Below the pieces are notes generated by a model that was given only the letters and a program-made list of their open reading frames with translations, had not been told where the DNA came from and did not search any database. From Przewalskia tangutica (taxonomy: Eukaryota > Streptophyta > Magnoliopsida > Solanales > Solanaceae): a stretch of 64,000 nt of DNA. Position 1 is the first letter of the stretch, and every line of letters starts with the position of its first letter. Positions 33,248-45,472 of the stretch are shown piece after piece. The position numbers were made by a program, and so were the translations under genes. Where the stretch lies: positions 72,993,093 through 73,057,092 of the forward strand of contig CM056724.1 in assembly GCA_029844215.1 (NCBI GenBank). The letters are read 5' to 3'.

Positions 33248-35659
33248 CCCCTTAGAGATGAAGAGTTATTCATCCACAAAGTTATCTTCCAAGTCTAAAA
33301 ATCCTCTCCTCTCCATTAAGCTTTTAGTCCAAACACCTCTTCCCTCCTTGTGTAGTATGGCGAGAGCCTACCCACTAGCCTGTGAAATCTACCCCTCCCT
33401 TGGTAGAAAAGTTGTCTTCTGTATCGTTATAATGCCCAAAATACCTAGCCCAAATACCTTAGTACTTAGTAGAAGTTGTGAGGAACTTCAAGGTTCTGGA
33501 GCATCTGACTTAGGAGCAAAACCTTGCTCGGTGCGACTTTTCTAGGATATTATTGGGCTTACCGAGGTAACTAATCCTAACCCTCTTTTGAATTAGAGAA
33601 TACTTATTGTTGTAGTATTAGAATAAGTATTAGTTACTTAGAAGAATATCACGAATAGAATTGAAGCTGTTATCACGATAGAAGGGTTTAAAGAAGAATA
33701 ATTGAGCGTACTCACATAGGAATTTGTTTTCTGATGAACTTACATAGCTCATGGGTAGGGTAGTGCTGCCCGACTTACCGTAAATTATGAACCCCTATTT
33801 AGAATGACCTTGAGTAGTCTTTAATAGATATACGTGACTATTATAGGTGACTCTCTTGTGACATATTGACTTGGCGGTGGTTTTATTTGAGAAGGTATGT
33901 GATTCTTCCTAAAGCATGATATTTTAGAATATAACTACGGCAATGTCTTTGACTTAAGCTGAATAATACTTACGGCAATGCCTGGCTTAAGCCGAATAAT
34001 ACTTACAGCAATGCCTGTGGCTTAAGCTGAATAATAAAGAAGCGAAAACATTTCAAAAGACTCTTGAATCATATTAATGAAGAGAACTAATTGGTTTTAA
34101 AGCGAAGCTTAAGAGTTATACTAGCTTTATGGGAAGTAAGTATAACCACTTAAGATTTATAAAAGAAACAAGTTTGCCTATGTGTTTATAACAGACTTGT
34201 ATTGTGAAAAGAATAATAAAGATGGTTTGATAAATAGACAGGATATGATGCTATGTGTGTTAGTATCTTGTAACGTTTGTATAGGTGAGTATCCTTGTCG
34301 TGCTTATGTTGTTTAAAGATAAGTTGTTATGTTAGTATACTATCACTCACCTCTTGAGATGATACCGGGGGTTAAGCGCCTCCGTCTGGGGTAGACTTCG
34401 GGCGATGCAGGACCGTGATTCGAGAATACCTCGTGCGGGTCGAGGGCCTATGCGGAGCTACGAGAGTTCGAGTTAGTATGCGGGGTTATGCCTCATGCGA
34501 TGCGTGTGTGCGTGCGGACGAGTCGGGGCGATGCCGAGTAGCTACCTCGATGCGGGGTTACACCTCATGTGGGCCCGTGAGTGGCCTATGCGGACTCGGG
34601 AGTCGAGATTAGGCTTGCGAGAATGATGATATGGGCGAGTGGCCTGTTTCGATCATTCGCGGCCTAGACAAGACCTATTCTGATTACTATTGTTGCTTTT
34701 GTTTGTGATGTGCGCTACGTGCGGTTTCTGGTTGTTTCACACATATTTGTAAACTGGTTTTAAAATGATATGTTTTCATTTAAGTATTTCTGATTTCGCA
34801 TACTTAGTACTGTTATCTTGACCTCGCCCGAGGCTGCGTTCATCTGCATGGTAAGGGCAAGCGGTGCTAGATCCACATCCTTAGGATCTTTGCGTTGGTG
34901 TCGGAGCTCCATCTTCTAGGAGGCTCTACTTTTAGGTATGATCTCACTGTATTGTAGATAGTTTTGTCTGATCGAGGTATGGCGGGGCCTGTCCGCCATA
35001 GTTGTTACTTCCTTAGAGTGCAGTAGTACTATTATGCAGTTGGGATGTAGCGCAAAACTTGAGTTATTTATATTATGCGAAAGGCAAGCTTTCTTGAGAT
35101 AAAGCGTATGTCTTATTTTATAAAGCTGTTTCTGTCTTGTTTTATATTCATTGGTTACTCGATGTATGACTACTTGGGTGCCGGTAAGGCACGATCACGA
35201 ACCGGGCAGTCGTGTGATAATACTGGCCTGTTTAATGGAGAATTATTCTATGTGTGCCTTGATAAGTACTTTGGCTTGTTTAGTTGAGAATTATTCTATA
35301 AGTGCCTTGAGTTTATAAAATGAAAGTCTAAATATTTTATGAACTTGCCTATGTGTGCTGGTGATAGCTTTTGAGTGCAAGTATTATGTTTTATTACGTT
35401 GCCGCGACTCTCGGTTGGAGGGTACATGCTTTGTTGTAAGTTTACTTGGACGTACCGACATTTATGTGGGATTCCACGGGTATGCTTCTATTATTTGTGT
35501 TACTCCTTGGACATGCTTATACGATGTGGGATTCCGGGGCATGTGACCAGGAGGCGGGTTAGATTCGGTTGTTTATATTACCCGTGGTCATGCTTATACG
35601 ATGTAGGATTAAGGCATGCGACGCGTGGGATATTTTATTCCATGGATTAGCCCTCCATG

Positions 35660-35935
35660 AGATTTAGTGACGCAGGCTGGATCTGGTAGTTAGCTTTCGT
35701 ACTTGCCCCCGTCGGTGGGCGGCGAGATAGCTCACGGTAGTTGGCTTTCGTCTTGCCCCCATCAGTGCTATTACGCGATTTAGTACGATAGGCTCCGTAG
35801 ATAGCTTCGCACTTGCCGGTCATATCTCGTGATAGCCAGTGAATCACAGTAGTTAGCTTCGTACTTGCCCCGTCGATTGTTAGCCTTGTGAATCTGTAGT
35901 TAGCTTTCGTACTTGCCCCGTCAGTTTATAATCTG
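35660..35935 (+). repeat. Degenerate minisatellite in B2
   Basis: Five units of about 50-60 bp around gtagttagctttcgtacttgccccgtc. Units differ by indels and substitutions. A lone relative (tagtagtcggc...ccttcgtacttacc) is in E and C at 39348 and 48366. Confidence 0.75.
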
Positions 35936-36674
35936 AGTTGGATCAGGTGGTTCATTTTCCTACTTAGCGTCTGATTTTAGGACACAGGTGGGACTTGGTG
36001 TTCATGTATGCCTATTGGTGTTATATTATATCATGGACTGCTGGCAGTGAGGAAGGATTCCACGGGCATGATTGATATTATGGGCGTGAGACCCATGATT
36101 ATATTTTAGTAATGACTTTGATGGCATGTGTCCCTGACTTGATGTGACTGCTTATGTATTGTGTACTGTAAGTTGGCTATCATATATGTCTCCTGTTTTG
36201 TTTAGACTGTTATGATTTCATTACAGTATTTTCAGTTTCACATACTTGGTACATTCTTCGTACTGACCTCCTTGAGGCTGCGTTAATGCCGCGAGTTTAG
36301 GTCTTGATTTGGTGATCTGCAGGTGTAGGACCCTGCTCAGAGTTTTTTGGATAGCTCCCTCTGTTCAGGAGTTTATATTTTTGGTATAGTTCCTTGATCT
36401 GACCTTTTATGCGGTTATGGAGTGCGGCGGGGCCTTGTCCGTCATATTTGATAAAACTCTTATAGATGCGTATTCATATGTGGGATTGGACTCGTATGCG
36501 ATGTAGTGTCTTTTATTATGTATATTATATGGCGGCCTTGTCGGCTTTGCCACTTGCGTCGTTGGTTTTAAAAAAAATATGAGGTGTTATTTAATTTCCG
36601 CATGATTTGCTTAGTTGTTAAGGTAGAAGGGTGCGGTAGGGCACGATCCGAGGCTTGGGGTTGGGGTGTGGCGA

Positions 36675-39600
36675 TGTTATACCGTATTTCAGTATGCGTA
36701 GGCGTGCGTCTGAAGTTTGAGCCTTAAGTTAGGCATAGGACCGAAAATATTTTTGTGCACAACACCCGATTAGAATCGTTTTTCGATGAAACGTTTTATA
36801 GAACTTGCGAAGGGAAAATTCCGGCTATGTCATTTTTAATTTTTGCGGATTTTTCCGAGAGACGAAATGTTTTGGACCAACGAGAGGGCGACACTTGTCA
36901 CCCTGAAGTTGGTGGAGTGTGGGACGGCAATGGGGGCTTTTGCCTTGGACGATTGGGAGGGTTTTGGGGCCTAAAACATGGGCCATTATTTGTGGAGTGA
37001 TTTGAGGAGTAGGTTAGGGGGCACTTGGGAAAATCTTGGCCCTCCACTTGCCCCCCCACATGGCTTGATCTTGGCCATAGAACTCCCTATAAATACCCCC
37101 CCCCCCTTTGAAGACTTCTTCATCCATTCCTAAAAATCTCCAAGTCTTGAAAACCTCCCTCCCTCCTTGTTGGTTTCGTCCCTCCCCTCTTCCTTTGAGA
37201 AGGCCTTGGCCGAGGGGTACACCCCCCCTCCTAGTGGTGTGCCGAGAGGTACCCCCCCTCTTGGTAGAAATACTCTCCAAGTATTGTTACTATACCCAAA
37301 ATACCTTAGCCTTATACCTTGTAGTATTCCAAAGATACCTCTATACGTAGAGCCCGGAAATACTACCTTATGTCCCTTTTGTCTCAAACCGAAACCCTAA
37401 GGAAAATCTTCATAGTCGGTTGAAGTATTAAGTAGAAGTTGCGTAGAACTTCTAAGGGTTGTTTGGAGCGGGTTGGAGCGCCCAGAGTAGGAGCTAAACG
37501 TTGCTCAGGATCGACATTTTAACTTGGATAATTATGGGCTTATCGAGGTAAATATCTTGTCCCCCTATTGTAATTGGAAATTACATACTGTAGTAATATG
37601 GAAATGAATATAAGATTCATAGAAGAGAATTGAACTGTAATAGAAGGATGTTACAGAAAAGACTTGAACTGAAATCACATCAGAAGATTAATCTGCAGAG
37701 TAGTCTAGACTTTGATAGACTTGTATAACCTTTATAGGTTGAATGTTCTGCAAGTAGCATGTTCTACTTGAAAGGTGGACAAGGCTAGCCGGGTTATAGC
37801 CATGGAGCGTTTTGCTAATAGTCGATAATCGTCGCGAGGTATGTGATTCTTCCTACACTCTTGAGCATGATATTTTAAAGTATATATATAGTACGGTAGA
37901 CGTACGTGTGTTAACTGAATAATAATTACGGCAATGTCTTTTTGACTTAAGCCTGAATAATAATTACGGCAATGTCTTTTGACTTAAGCCTGAATAATCT
38001 TGAAGTATTTCAAAAGAATACTGAATCACTTTTAACAGAAGAGTAATACTTGGTTTGAAAGCTTAAAGAGTTATACTAGCTTTATGGGAAGTTAGGTATA
38101 ACGACTTAAGAGAAGTAATAAGAATGGTTTACTGATTTTAGAAGTTAAGAGACTTGATCTTAAAAGATAAGAGACTCGACTTAATCGAATTAATCTGAAT
38201 TTTGTTAAAGAGTGTGAAACCTCATTCGTGAGTAATGAGTACTTGGTTTTTAAAAGGAATAATGTTTTACTGATTTCGGAAATCAGAATAAATATCGAAC
38301 AGACCACAGCAGCGCTAATAAAGGGAAATGTATTGACTAAGTAAGTATTATTAAAACCAGTAGAAACCTCCATCTGCATAGAAGCTAAGATGAGACAAAA
38401 TGATATTACATTTCCTAGATCATGGCTGCTGTTATAAGATTGTTATAAACAAGAATAACCTACTCACATATAAGGCATATGTTTCTCAAATTGTTTTCAA
38501 AGAGAATTATATCATTAAGTGATTAATACTATGAAATACGAAACCTTTCGAAAATGAGAAACTTGAACATTTGAAATTAGGCAAACTTGAACGTTTGGAA
38601 AATAATGTTGTTACTTGATTTTACAAAGGGAAGTGTTTTGGTTTACTTAAAAGATAGTCACTCTATTTTTTTATACTACGAGTATTGTGTGACTTTTGTG
38701 AAAGTAACGTATCTTTTAAAAGAGTTAATGTATGAAGTACTTTGGGAATAAAAACCCGAACTTGTTTAACATAAAGTAGAAAGTATCTTGTGTGAATAAC
38801 TTGATTGTGTTGGTTTGTGATAGCCTTGTAATACTTTCTTGTTGGTTTGATAAGTAAACATGGTAGGATGCTACGTGTGTTATTATCTTGTGATGTTTGT
38901 GTAAAGGGGTTTTCCCTCGATCGCGCTTATGTTGTTTAACTATCAGCCGTTATGTTGGTATTGTACCGCTCACCAGCGGATCCGGAGGTTAAGGCGCCTC
39001 CGATGCGGGGTAATACTCAGGCAGTCTGTGTGACTATGATTCGAGGATACCTCATGCGGGTCCCGGGGACCTATGCGGAGCTACGAGAGTTTCAGGTTAG
39101 TGTGCGGCCTATATGGTCATGCGGTCTATGTGGCCATGCGGACTGCGAGTCCAGGCGGATACCGGGGAGTAGCTACCCTCGATGCGGGGAATACCTCATG
39201 CGGGCCATTGGAGTGGCCTATGCGGAGCTGCGGGAAGTTCCAGGGCTAGGCGCGCATTAGATCTGCGGCGAGTGGCGGCTTTGATCATGTGACGGTCAGA
39301 GCAGATCTCATGATCTGATTTATGACCTTGTTTATGCGTGGGTTTTAGTAGTCGGCTATGCCTTCGTACTTACCGTGCGGTTTTATGATGACACAGGTGG
39401 GACACGGTGTTCATGTGTATTCCTTGGTGCTTTTATATCATAGGCTTGGCGGTGAGGAAGGTATTCCACGGGCATGATTGATGTTGTGGGCGTGAGACCC
39501 ATTGTTATATTTGAGTGATGACTTTGAGGCGTGAGTCCACGACTTGACATATTTGCTTATTTATTGTGGCGTAGTTTGGTTATCATACATGTCTCTGTTT

Positions 39601-39686
39601 TATATAGCGCTATGATTTCATTCTGATATTTTCAATTTCACATACTTGGTACTGTTGTCTTGACCTCGCCGGGGCTGCGTTCATGC
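36675..39686 (+). mobile_element. 5' LTR of element E, left part
   Basis: Starts TGTTATACCGTATTTCAG at 36675 directly after the end of B2. It has a TATA box (37087) and gag/gtatgtga (37833), and reads into the usual LTR 3' third (cctcgccggggctgcgttcatgc), where element C interrupts it. It continues at 49075. The total of 3390 nt fits this subgroup. Confidence 0.85.
37087..37095 (+). promoter_or_regulatory. TATA box of LTR E
   Basis: CTATAAATA followed by a run of C's; about 412 nt into the LTR. Confidence 0.7.
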
Positions 39687-39893
39687 TGTTATACCCGTAG
39701 TTCGGGGTATGTATGCGAGGGCGTGCGTGCGAGAATCTGACAGAAAGATTGGAAAGGAAGAAAGAGGCGATTTTTCCACGGAAAAGTTTCGGTTTTGTGA
39801 AGGAAAAAGGTTCGTTTATGGAATTGGATTCCCAGTTTGGTATTCGGACTTCTGGAATATTAGAGAATTATGGAATTTTATTTTGAAAATGGT

Positions 39894-40010
39894 CACGTGG
39901 GGCCCACGGGAGAAATTCTGGTTTTGTGGGGCCCGCTTTGATTTTGAGATTTTGGCGTTTTGGATATTTCGGAAGGCGAAATATTTTGGGCGAATCGGGC
40001 GACACGTGTC
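39894..40010 (+). promoter_or_regulatory. Paired ACGT-core boxes in U3 of C
   Basis: CACGTGGGGCCCAC from 39894 and the palindrome GACACGTGTC at 40001-40010. The 3' LTR has the same pair at 45677 and 45782. They lie 340-450 nt upstream of the TATA box. Confidence 0.55.
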
Positions 40011-40344
40011 ACCCCAATGTGGCACCTTTGGGCGAAATATGTTTGTGCCTGGCACCGGTTAGAGTCGTTTTTGGCGAAAGCGTTTTCACTTTCGTAGGGA
40101 ATTTCCGGCTATGTCATTTAGTATTTTGCGGATTTTTAGAGAGGCGGAACATTTTGGACCAACGAGAGGCGGCGGCACCTGCCGTTGGTGGGCAAAGTGG
40201 GCACGTGGGCGATTGGGAAGGCAAGTGGGAGATATTTTTGGTAGATATTTTGTGCAAGTTGGCTAGGTACACATGGGTGAATCTTGGCCCTACACTTGCC
40301 TAACACTTGGTGTAATCTTGGCCATTGGTTGGCCTTTGCTAGAC

Positions 40345-40353
40345 CTATAAATA
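40345..40353 (+). promoter_or_regulatory. TATA box of C 5' LTR
   Basis: CTATAAATA followed by seven C's, about 658 nt into the LTR; the longer U3 than in A accounts for the difference in position. Confidence 0.7.
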
Positions 40354-43304
40354 CCCCCCCTTGGAAGACTAATTCATTCACAATTTGCCTAAGTCTTGAA
40401 AGCTTCTTCCTTCCCCTTAGTGTGGTGTCTTGGCGAGAGCCCTCCTCCCCTTGGCGAGTCCCCAGTGGGGTAGGTAGAGGGTAGACACCCCCTCCTTTGA
40501 GGCTAGTGGGGTACCCACTAGCCTAGTTGCTTTCGTATAATACCCCTTTGTGGTATAGAAATACTCTCCAAGTATTGTTATAATGCCCAAATTACCTTAG
40601 CCTTATACCTTGTTGTATTCTAAGGTTATACCTTTCTGAAAAGCCAGAAATACTATTATACTTCCGTCAGTCCAAAACCGAAACCCTAGGAAAATCTCCA
40701 TAGTCCGTTGGAGTATTGTGTAGAAGTTGGTTAGAACTTCTAAGGGTGGTTTAGAGCGGTTGGGCGCTCGGAGTTGGAGCTAAACGATTGCCGGGATCGA
40801 CTTTATACTTGGATAATTATGGGCTTATCGAGGTAATTATCTTGTCCCTATTGTAATTGGATATTACATGTTGTAGGAGTATATAGTTGAAGTATACTAT
40901 ATATAGTCTTGAATTGTAATTACATAGGGTATTCTGATGAGACTTGTGTAGTAGTACCGTGGAGTAGAATTGTACAGTAGGGTTAGATGTATAACCCCCT
41001 GGTTGGCTTGGTAGCCTCGATAGAGAGGAGAGATTTCTGTTGTTGCGGGAAGTCTTTGAATTTTACGTAGAAGTTCTACGATGAGATCTAGATGTTAATA
41101 AAGCGCTGTGGCCTTATAGGTGGAAGTACTACGTGTGGCGCGTTACTTGGCTTAAGGAGTAGCGGCGGCTTGAGGTACTCGAGCATTTTGCTACTTGTCG
41201 ACAATCGTCGCGAGGTATGTGAACCTCTTCCTATCTCTCTAGCATGATATGTGTAAACTATGTAGTACGGTAGACGTACATGTGCTAAATGTGTTTGAGT
41301 GGTTTAAAACATAAAGTGTTATAACGCTTTACGGGAAGTTGGTTATAACGACTTTATGTTAGTAAGAAAATACATGTGGTTTTTAAAAGGTAATCGATTT
41401 GAACTATAAGCGGCTTGTTATATGGTAAGAAAGAACTTGAAGTATTTTCAAAAGATTTTGAATCATTTTGAAAGGAGAAGTAATACTTGGTGTTTGAAAA
41501 CTTAAGAGTTATACTAGCTTTATGGGAAGTTAGGTATAACGGCTTAAGAATGCTTTCTTGATTTGAAATCGGAATGTGTATCGACAAACCACCTGCGGCG
41601 TTAATAAAAGAAAATGTTTTGAATAATTAAGTATTATGAAAACTAAGAGAAACTTCCATCTGCATAGAAGCTAAGATGAGACAAAATGATATTTCCTAGA
41701 TCATGGCTGCTGTAATAAGATTGTTATAAACAAGAATATCCTACTCACACATAAGGCTTATGTTTCTCAGATTGTTTAAAAGAGAATTATATTCTTAAAT
41801 GAATAAGACTATGAACTACGGAACCTTTCTAAAATAAGAAACGTGAACATTTGAAATTAGGCAAACTTGGGCGTTTGGAAAATAATGTTGTTACTTGATT
41901 TTACAAAGGTAAGAGTTTTGGTTTCTTAAAAGGATCCACTCTATTTTATACTACGGGTATTGTGTGACTTATGTGAAAGAAACAGATCTTTTTAAGATTT
42001 TAATGTGAAGTACTTTGGGGATAGATGCGAACTTGTTAGTAGAAAGTACCTTGTGTGAATAACTTGATTGTATTGGTTTGTGATAGCCTTGTAATACTTT
42101 CTTGTTGCCTTGATAAGTAAACGTGTTAGGATGCTACGTGTGTTAGTATCTTGTGATGTTTGTGTGGGGTTTCTGATTTTGCTTATTAACTATCGGTCGT
42201 TATGATAGTATTGTGGCATTCATCTCTTGAGATGATTCCGGGGTTAAGCGCCTCCGTCGCGGGTAGACTCGCGGTGCAGGACCATGATTCGAGAATACCT
42301 CACGCGGTCCTGGGGCCTACGCGGAGCTACGAGAGTTCCGTGTTAGTGTACGTCCTTTATGGGCATGCGGTCCTTGGCTGCGGATCGCGTCCAGTGGCGA
42401 TGCCGGGAGTAGCTACCTCGATGCGGGAATACCTCATGCGGGCGATGAGATTGGCCTATGCGGAGTCTGCGGAAGTTCGAGACTAGACGCGACATTAGAT
42501 CTCGCGGGCAAGTGGCCGCCTTTGATCATGTGGCGGTGCAGGCAGATCTTATAATACGATTTATGACCTTGTTGGTACTGTGGGTGTTAGTAGTCGGCTA
42601 GGCCTTCGCATTACCCCGCAGTTTTATTAGGACACAGTGGGACACGTGTTCATATGTATTCCTTGGTGCTTGTATATCATAAAGCTGGCGAGAAGGTATT
42701 CCACGCACGATTGATGTTGTGGGCGTGAGACCCATTGTTAAATTGAGTGATGACTTGAGGTGTGAGTCACGACTTGACATGATCGCTTATTTATGGTGAA
42801 TCGTAGTTTGGTTATCATACATGTCTCTGCTTTGTATAGACTACTATGATTTCATTTCTGATTTATCTTTAGTTTCACATACTCGGTACTGTTATCGACC
42901 TCGCCCGGGCTGCGTTCATGCCGCAGTTGAGGTACATCGATCGTTGATCCTAGCTCGTGGTCACATTCAGTTTGGGAAGCTCCGTTTCTCCGAGGCTTAT
43001 CGGTGGTATAGTCCCCGTCGTAGTAAGTGTTTACATTCGTGGGGTTTGGCGGCCCCTGTCCCGCCATTGTGGTCGTATCATTCTTAAGGTCCGTAGTACC
43101 GCTAGGCGTGGGTTGGTAAAAAGGATTAAGCTGTTCATTTGTAAAAGAGTTGATGGTTATATATATGCCAAAGGCAAGTTTTCATGATTATTGTTTTATA
43201 TATTTCATTATCTCATGTCAGGTTTTATGTTCCGTGATTACTCGATGTTGTGTCACTAGGGTGCGGGGTAGGCACGATCACGCCCGGTTCGGTCGTGACA
43301 AAAG

Positions 43305-43316
43305 TGGTATCGAGCG
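43305..43316 (+). other. Primer-binding site of element C
   Basis: TGGTATCGAGCG instead of TGGTATCAGAGC, 4 nt after the LTR. The change CAGAGC to CGAGCG matches the CHG-site pattern seen elsewhere. Confidence 0.8.
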
Positions 43317-43357
43317 ATTAATCCTCGGAAAGTGTCTACGCATCGATCGGAAGTCTT

Positions 43358-43389
43358 GATTATCGGTGTGTTGCACCACACCAATAATC
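43358..43389 (+). other. Leader hairpin of element C
   Basis: 32 nt: GATTAT, C, GGTGTG, loop TTGCAC, CACACC, A, ATAATC. Both six-pair stems are perfect, separated by a single C-A mismatch. The loop is 2 nt shorter than in the other copies, so the GTGCAC hexamer is reduced to TGCA. Confidence 0.8.
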
Positions 43390-43496
43390 GTGAGGCTATA
43401 GGATATTTAGGATTGGTTTCTATTCTTCTCACTCGAGATCGTGCCTTAGAGTCGTGTTGTAAGTTGGACCTCCGACGAAATTCATTCCTTATCGTT

Positions 43497-43940
43497 ATGC
43501 CTCGCGTGAGGCAACCCGCCCGGGAGGCGAGCGGCGGAGGCGAGAGTTGAGTTCGGAGGTTGCGAGGCACAGCCCAATCATTACCTAGGGTAGTGCTTCA
43601 TTCGGGATTTCTGCGACGTCACTAGCCCCAGCAGAGTTTAGCACGCGGTGGCGGCAGTTCTCTGCGTCCACGATATTTGAACCTTCGCCCACGATCGAAC
43701 AGTGAATATAGATTGCAAAGAGGCGAACTCACATTAGCTATAGATTTGGCTACGAGAGATTATACCGATGTACACGAGTCTTGATGACTACCTAAGAGAG
43801 GGTTGTGCAAGAGTAATTCTTGATTGGGCTGAGCATGGCACGTATGCGGGCTTATGTACAGCAGCCGAAAAACGTAAGATTGTGGGTTAACCAGGCGAGA
43901 AGAGGGCGAGCGCAAGGTCCTTCGGTAACTTTCAAGGTGA
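43497..43940 (+). pseudogene. gag: gag remnant of element C
   Basis: ATG at 43497 gives MPRVRQPAREASGGGES and then a stop. The following 400 nt still resemble the A gag remnants in scattered blocks (gagggttgtgcaagagtaa, gagaagagggcgagc), but about 800 nt are missing compared with them and no zinc knuckle remains. Broken and internally deleted. Confidence 0.6.
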
Positions 43941-44340
43941 GTATACCTTAAGTGCTATGTTCGATAGCGGTGTTAGTTGTGATTAGAAATCATGGTGGGT
44001 TAGCCGAGTAAGATTTTGGAGGATAGAGAAAGTGTGAGCCTTAGAGCTTTATACGCAAAGACCTTAGAGGTAAGGCCATCTCGGGTAGAGACGTATGTTT
44101 ATGTTTGACTTTATCGGAGTGCATAGTGCACGTGGTGTGTTTGGGATAAGTCCCTATGTAGTATGAAATGAAAGAGGGTAGTTGAGCTAAGAAGACCGCA
44201 GGTTTTCGTAACGTGTTTAGTAAGATTGTTCCTTCGGAGATGGTATTTTGCGCCTGCCGGGTTGAGGCTACGTGCAGTCAACCCGCGGTAGGTTTTAGTG
44301 GGGTCAGTTTGTGGTGGTCCCTCTTTGTGTTAGGGTCATG
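43941..44340 (+). other. Non-coding spacer of element C
   Basis: Matches the A spacer (gtgagccttagagctttata, gtcatgagggtgttaggccc). No polymerase motif; here too integrase follows gag without a reverse transcriptase. Confidence 0.5.
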
Positions 44341-45060
44341 AGGGTGTTAGGCCCATGTTTAGTTAGCCTGGCAAGTTCGTGGATGCGTTCGACGATGGTC
44401 GGGCCGATGGGGCGACCTATCGTGTTCTTGGTCGTGGTCGTTCTCTGGCGGTGTTGATGTTATCCGAAAAGGTTGTGAGGTTGCAGGGTGCCTACCTTCA
44501 CCTTATGACGACGATGGAGCCAGTGCGGTGTTTCTCTTCTAGGAGTTTGTACGAGCGGGCTAGGAACTCGTGAGTCTCAGATCGCATTCGCCTCGGGCGG
44601 TGTTTTGATTTCAGGGGTAGCTGTGAGGATCGTTGTCTCCGGTTGGGGGAGTGTTTAAGCTACCATGTCAGTGTTCGGATGTCGTCTTGTGACGCCTTGT
44701 AGGGGCAGAAATGCAAGTTGCCGGTCGATTGGTTCGATGTTGGCAGGGTTCAGATAGTTGGTTCAGGCTTGTTCCAGCAGACTGTGGATAGTGAGAAGCT
44801 TGTCTAGAAGAAGTTCTGGCAGCTCAGAGGAATCGTGCGGATAATCGGCGACGACGCTTAGAGTTCAGGTTGACGGTCGGTCTTCTTGAAAGTACCACCC
44901 CGGACAGGGTGTGACGAGTTTTGGAAACAGAAGGAACTTAGCCCGAGTTACTTTGGGCCTTTGTGAGTTCATGTGAAGAATAGGCCAGGTTGCCTATATG
45001 TTAGCATTTGCCGTCCGACTTAGGAGGAAGGACGTCCGGTCTTTCGTATTGTTATGATCG
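44341..45060 (+). pseudogene. Integrase remnant of element C
   Basis: VVRLQGAYLHLMTTMEP (44469-44519) corresponds to VVRLHGVPTFIMTVEP of the A copy. Near 44676-44715 the MAPYEALYGRKCR block appears as MSSCDAL, stop, GQKCK: the tyrosine codon has become TAG. Besides frame shifts there are therefore true nonsense changes. More worn than the A integrase although the LTRs of C are nearly identical, so C was probably copied in trans from an already defective RNA. Confidence 0.65.
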
Positions 45061-45462
45061 GGACAGTATCGAGATCCATCGAGTGTTCGATTAATGATGA
45101 CCACGTTAGAGATAGTAACCCCGAGTTTTGGAAACTGAAGCCGTATCAGAATGTGGTAAGAGTTCGAGTGTACGAGATCCTCCGGGATCGCAAGCAGCCC
45201 GGTACCATTTGTTGGGTCGTCGGAGCAAGGCTCGCGACAGAGTGACAAAAGTGGTATCAGTGACTAAGGAAGTATATTTTGACCCCGGGAAGAGGTATTT
45301 GTGGTGATGTAGAGGTGTTTCCTCGTGGACTTAGATGTAAGTTTTGCGCAGGTGTTTCCATGGCCAGCTGTGGCAGGATTGTTTCGTAAGTATAGTAGTG
45401 AAGACTATACTGTCACGTGTTCGTTTTGAGACTTAGAAGGAACATTCGGGACGAATGTTTCT

Positions 45463-45472
45463 AAGGGAAGAA
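45463..45472 (+). other. Polypurine tract of element C
   Basis: AAGGGAAGAA before the LTR; three G's fewer than the AAGGGGGGAAGAA of other copies. Confidence 0.75.

Larger units (their letters stand above)
32800..35216 (+). mobile_element. Solo LTR D nested in B2
   Basis: It starts TGTAATACCAGTATTTCAG, like the E LTR start at 36675. It has TATA and a 12-bp repeat, and ends gggtgccggtaaggcacg...gtcgtgt near 35216, without an internal region. The left flank is GTAGT (32795-32799); the right flank ATAAT is a decayed form (host sequence elsewhere: gtagtacttt). At 2.4 kb it is shorter than E or C LTRs (3.4-3.6 kb), so it has lost sequence. The imperfect ends and TSD suggest it is among the older solo LTRs here. 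Confidence 0.75.
30497..36674 (+). mobile_element. LTR B2, interrupted by solo LTR D
   Basis: It begins TGTTACACCCCGTAAGTCC at 30497, preceded by ACAGC. It follows the complement of the 8895-10195 and G LTRs: U3 with two ACGT boxes, TATA-like tttatatac near 30979, gtatgtgaac at 31999. At 32800 it is cut by solo LTR D and resumes at about 35217 (tggagaattattctatgtg matches the complement of 51000). Without D it is about 3.8 kb. The last 75 nt end ...gggttggggtgtggcga rather than TCGTGACA, and the next LTR starts at once. The end is therefore either a variant or was cut by that insertion. Confidence 0.75.
39687..43300 (+). mobile_element. 5' LTR of element C (3614 bp)
   Basis: TGTTATACCCGTAG to GGTCGTGACA. 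It is nearly identical to the 3' LTR at 45473-49074 along its whole length, apart from short differences that often fall at CAG/CTG or CCG triplets. So C is one of the youngest insertions. It sits inside LTR E: CATGC before it and ATGCC after 49074. Confidence 0.92.
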
